44,000 bases of DNA from Nematostella vectensis. Its lineage: Eukaryota > Cnidaria > Anthozoa > Actiniaria > Edwardsiidae. Both the position numbers and the translations under genes were made by a program. Shown one piece after another: positions 43,268 to 44,000 of the stretch; position 1 is the stretch's first letter; the number at the start of each line of letters is the position of its first letter. The stretch spans positions 13,532,953 to 13,576,952 of the forward strand of contig NC_064044.1 in assembly GCF_932526225.1 (NCBI RefSeq). Reading direction: 5' to 3'. The notes beneath the pieces are model-generated. The model had not been told where the DNA came from and ran no database searches. It saw nothing but the letters and a program-made list of their open reading frames with translations.

Positions 43268-43380
43268 TGTTTGTCCATTACTGCAATTCCTTGGGGTTCA
43301 TTTCGGGGACTCTTGGGGATCGTTTCGGGCCCGGGGTCAGTTGGGGAACTTTTGGGGATCATTTCTGGTCCTGTACAGAC
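43268..43380 (+). repeat. dispersed repeat, copy 2
   Basis: Matches 26,091-26,213 in inverted orientation, beginning TTTGTCCATTAC(T/C)GCAATTCC and ending near GGTCCTGTAC, with internal GGGGATCRTTTCGGG-like subrepeats. Confidence 0.7.
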
Positions 43381-43800
43381 CTCAGTGCACACCGCTTAGT
43401 AAAATTATTTGTCAAACCAAAATAAAGCTCTATGACAATATAAAACTAGCCTCTCTATGGAGAATGGGCTCGAGTTAACCTTGTCACAATGTATAATTTA
43501 AAAGAAAAACAGTAGCAATAAACAATAATTTTGATGACATTTGTTAGAATTTGTCTGCTGCTGTCTGTTATTTGAGTTATACATCTATTTCAAAAAAGTT
43601 GTCAGCGCAAAAAAATTAAATGGCGATTGGTAAATGACAGTTCTATCACCAAATGGAACCATGGTCTCATTAAATATCTACGAAATTGCTAAATAGTCTG
43701 GATATATCTTGCAATTATTCGTTAATTGCCATCAAATTTTATGACTCTGATATTGTTGGAGTTCATCTAACACTAGCCTACTTGTAGTCGCTGACTAGCG
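43381..43800. other. non-coding DNA, nothing recognised
   Basis: AT-rich; AATAAA near 43,421 could be a poly(A) signal for the possible exon at 43,039. Confidence 0.3.
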
Positions 43801-43844
43801 AAAAAATCCTCTCGAAGCGTCTACGCAACGGCGGCGATAATCGT

Positions 43845-44000
43845 GTTTCGTGACGTCACGGCTTTAGCAGGAAAAGCTATAATAGTCCCTGATTGGCCAC
43901 TCACTTAAAAAATTCTCTGAGATATTATGATTGGCTCAGATCAGAGGGCGGACACGGGTCACGTGTCGGCTCGGCCAATCAGAAGGCGCCAAAAATCATT
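43845..44000. promoter_or_regulatory. promoter-like stretch: CRE, CCAAT boxes, E-box
   Basis: A perfect CRE (TGACGTCA, about 43,851), ATTGG at about 43,892 and 43,930, GGGTCACGTGTC with an E-box (about 43,956) and CCAATCAG (about 43,974) lie within 140 bp. The associated gene must lie outside the window. Confidence 0.4.

Noticed and set aside
1-44000. tRNA, rRNA or other structured RNA genes
   Set aside because: I looked for cloverleaf A/B-box pairs and rRNA-like blocks by eye and found none I could support. A covariance-model scan would be decisive.

Overview
The window looks like accessory DNA from a metazoan nuclear genome, most likely a cnidarian (coral or anemone type). It is AT-rich, with spliced genes using GT..AG introns, CCAAT/CRE-type promoters and a dense nest of mobile elements: a Polinton-derived element, an En/Spm (CACTA) DNA transposon, a Ty3/Gypsy retrotransposon, a Crypton-like and a DIRS-like tyrosine-recombinase element. 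A gene with a P2X7-type cysteine-rich domain, of a kind frequent in cnidarians, fits. The organism call is inference; no marker gene proves it.

Layout. 1-7,700: mostly non-coding, with a palindromic fold-back repeat (4.69-5.15 kb). 7,744-17,208: a small host gene of unknown function whose predicted exons join in consistent phase. One intron holds a 49-copy, 29-bp minisatellite with a 17-unit higher-order period. Its last recognised exon is split by a 5,069-bp element (11,866-16,934) with 209-bp terminal inverted repeats starting AG and a 6-bp target duplication (CATGGG). The element carries only the decayed N-terminal part of a protein-primed type B DNA polymerase, yet keeps four early-gene-like units with their own TATA boxes: the polymerase remnant, a nested zinc-finger protein, a RING protein with a SUMO-interaction motif, and a GRF-like zinc-finger protein with a second SUMO-interaction-like motif. 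I interpret it as a miniature Polinton/adintovirus-like element.

18,570-19,040 is a TTG/TTA array. 19,670-21,575 is a decayed Crypton-like recombinase flanked by related palindromic sites. 22,960-24,375 is a DIRS-like remnant in which reverse transcriptase is joined by deletion to a tyrosine recombinase. 24,533-25,281 is a recent 371-bp tandem duplication. 26,829-27,937 is a spliced P2X7-domain-like gene with a lost start codon.

28,390-42,904 is a Ty3/Gypsy element (gag to integrase, 146-bp 3' LTR, no 5' LTR) interrupted by a 10,543-bp CACTA element (30,391-40,933; ends CACAGCGC..., 3-bp duplication GCA). The CACTA element has two divergent genes: a tnp2-type transposase with visible D, D, E residues on the minus strand, and a coiled-coil accessory gene of five consistent exons on the plus strand. 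They share a promoter region, and the 5' exon of the accessory gene is tandemly duplicated. The right end (42.9-44 kb) holds a dispersed repeat and a CRE/CCAAT-rich promoter-like stretch.

The most interesting system is the miniature Polinton. Its repeats are almost identical (2 differences in 209), so it inserted or was homogenised recently, although its polymerase is broken. It may move by using proteins from full-length relatives, while its retained RING and SUMO-binding proteins resemble host-manipulation genes of DNA viruses.
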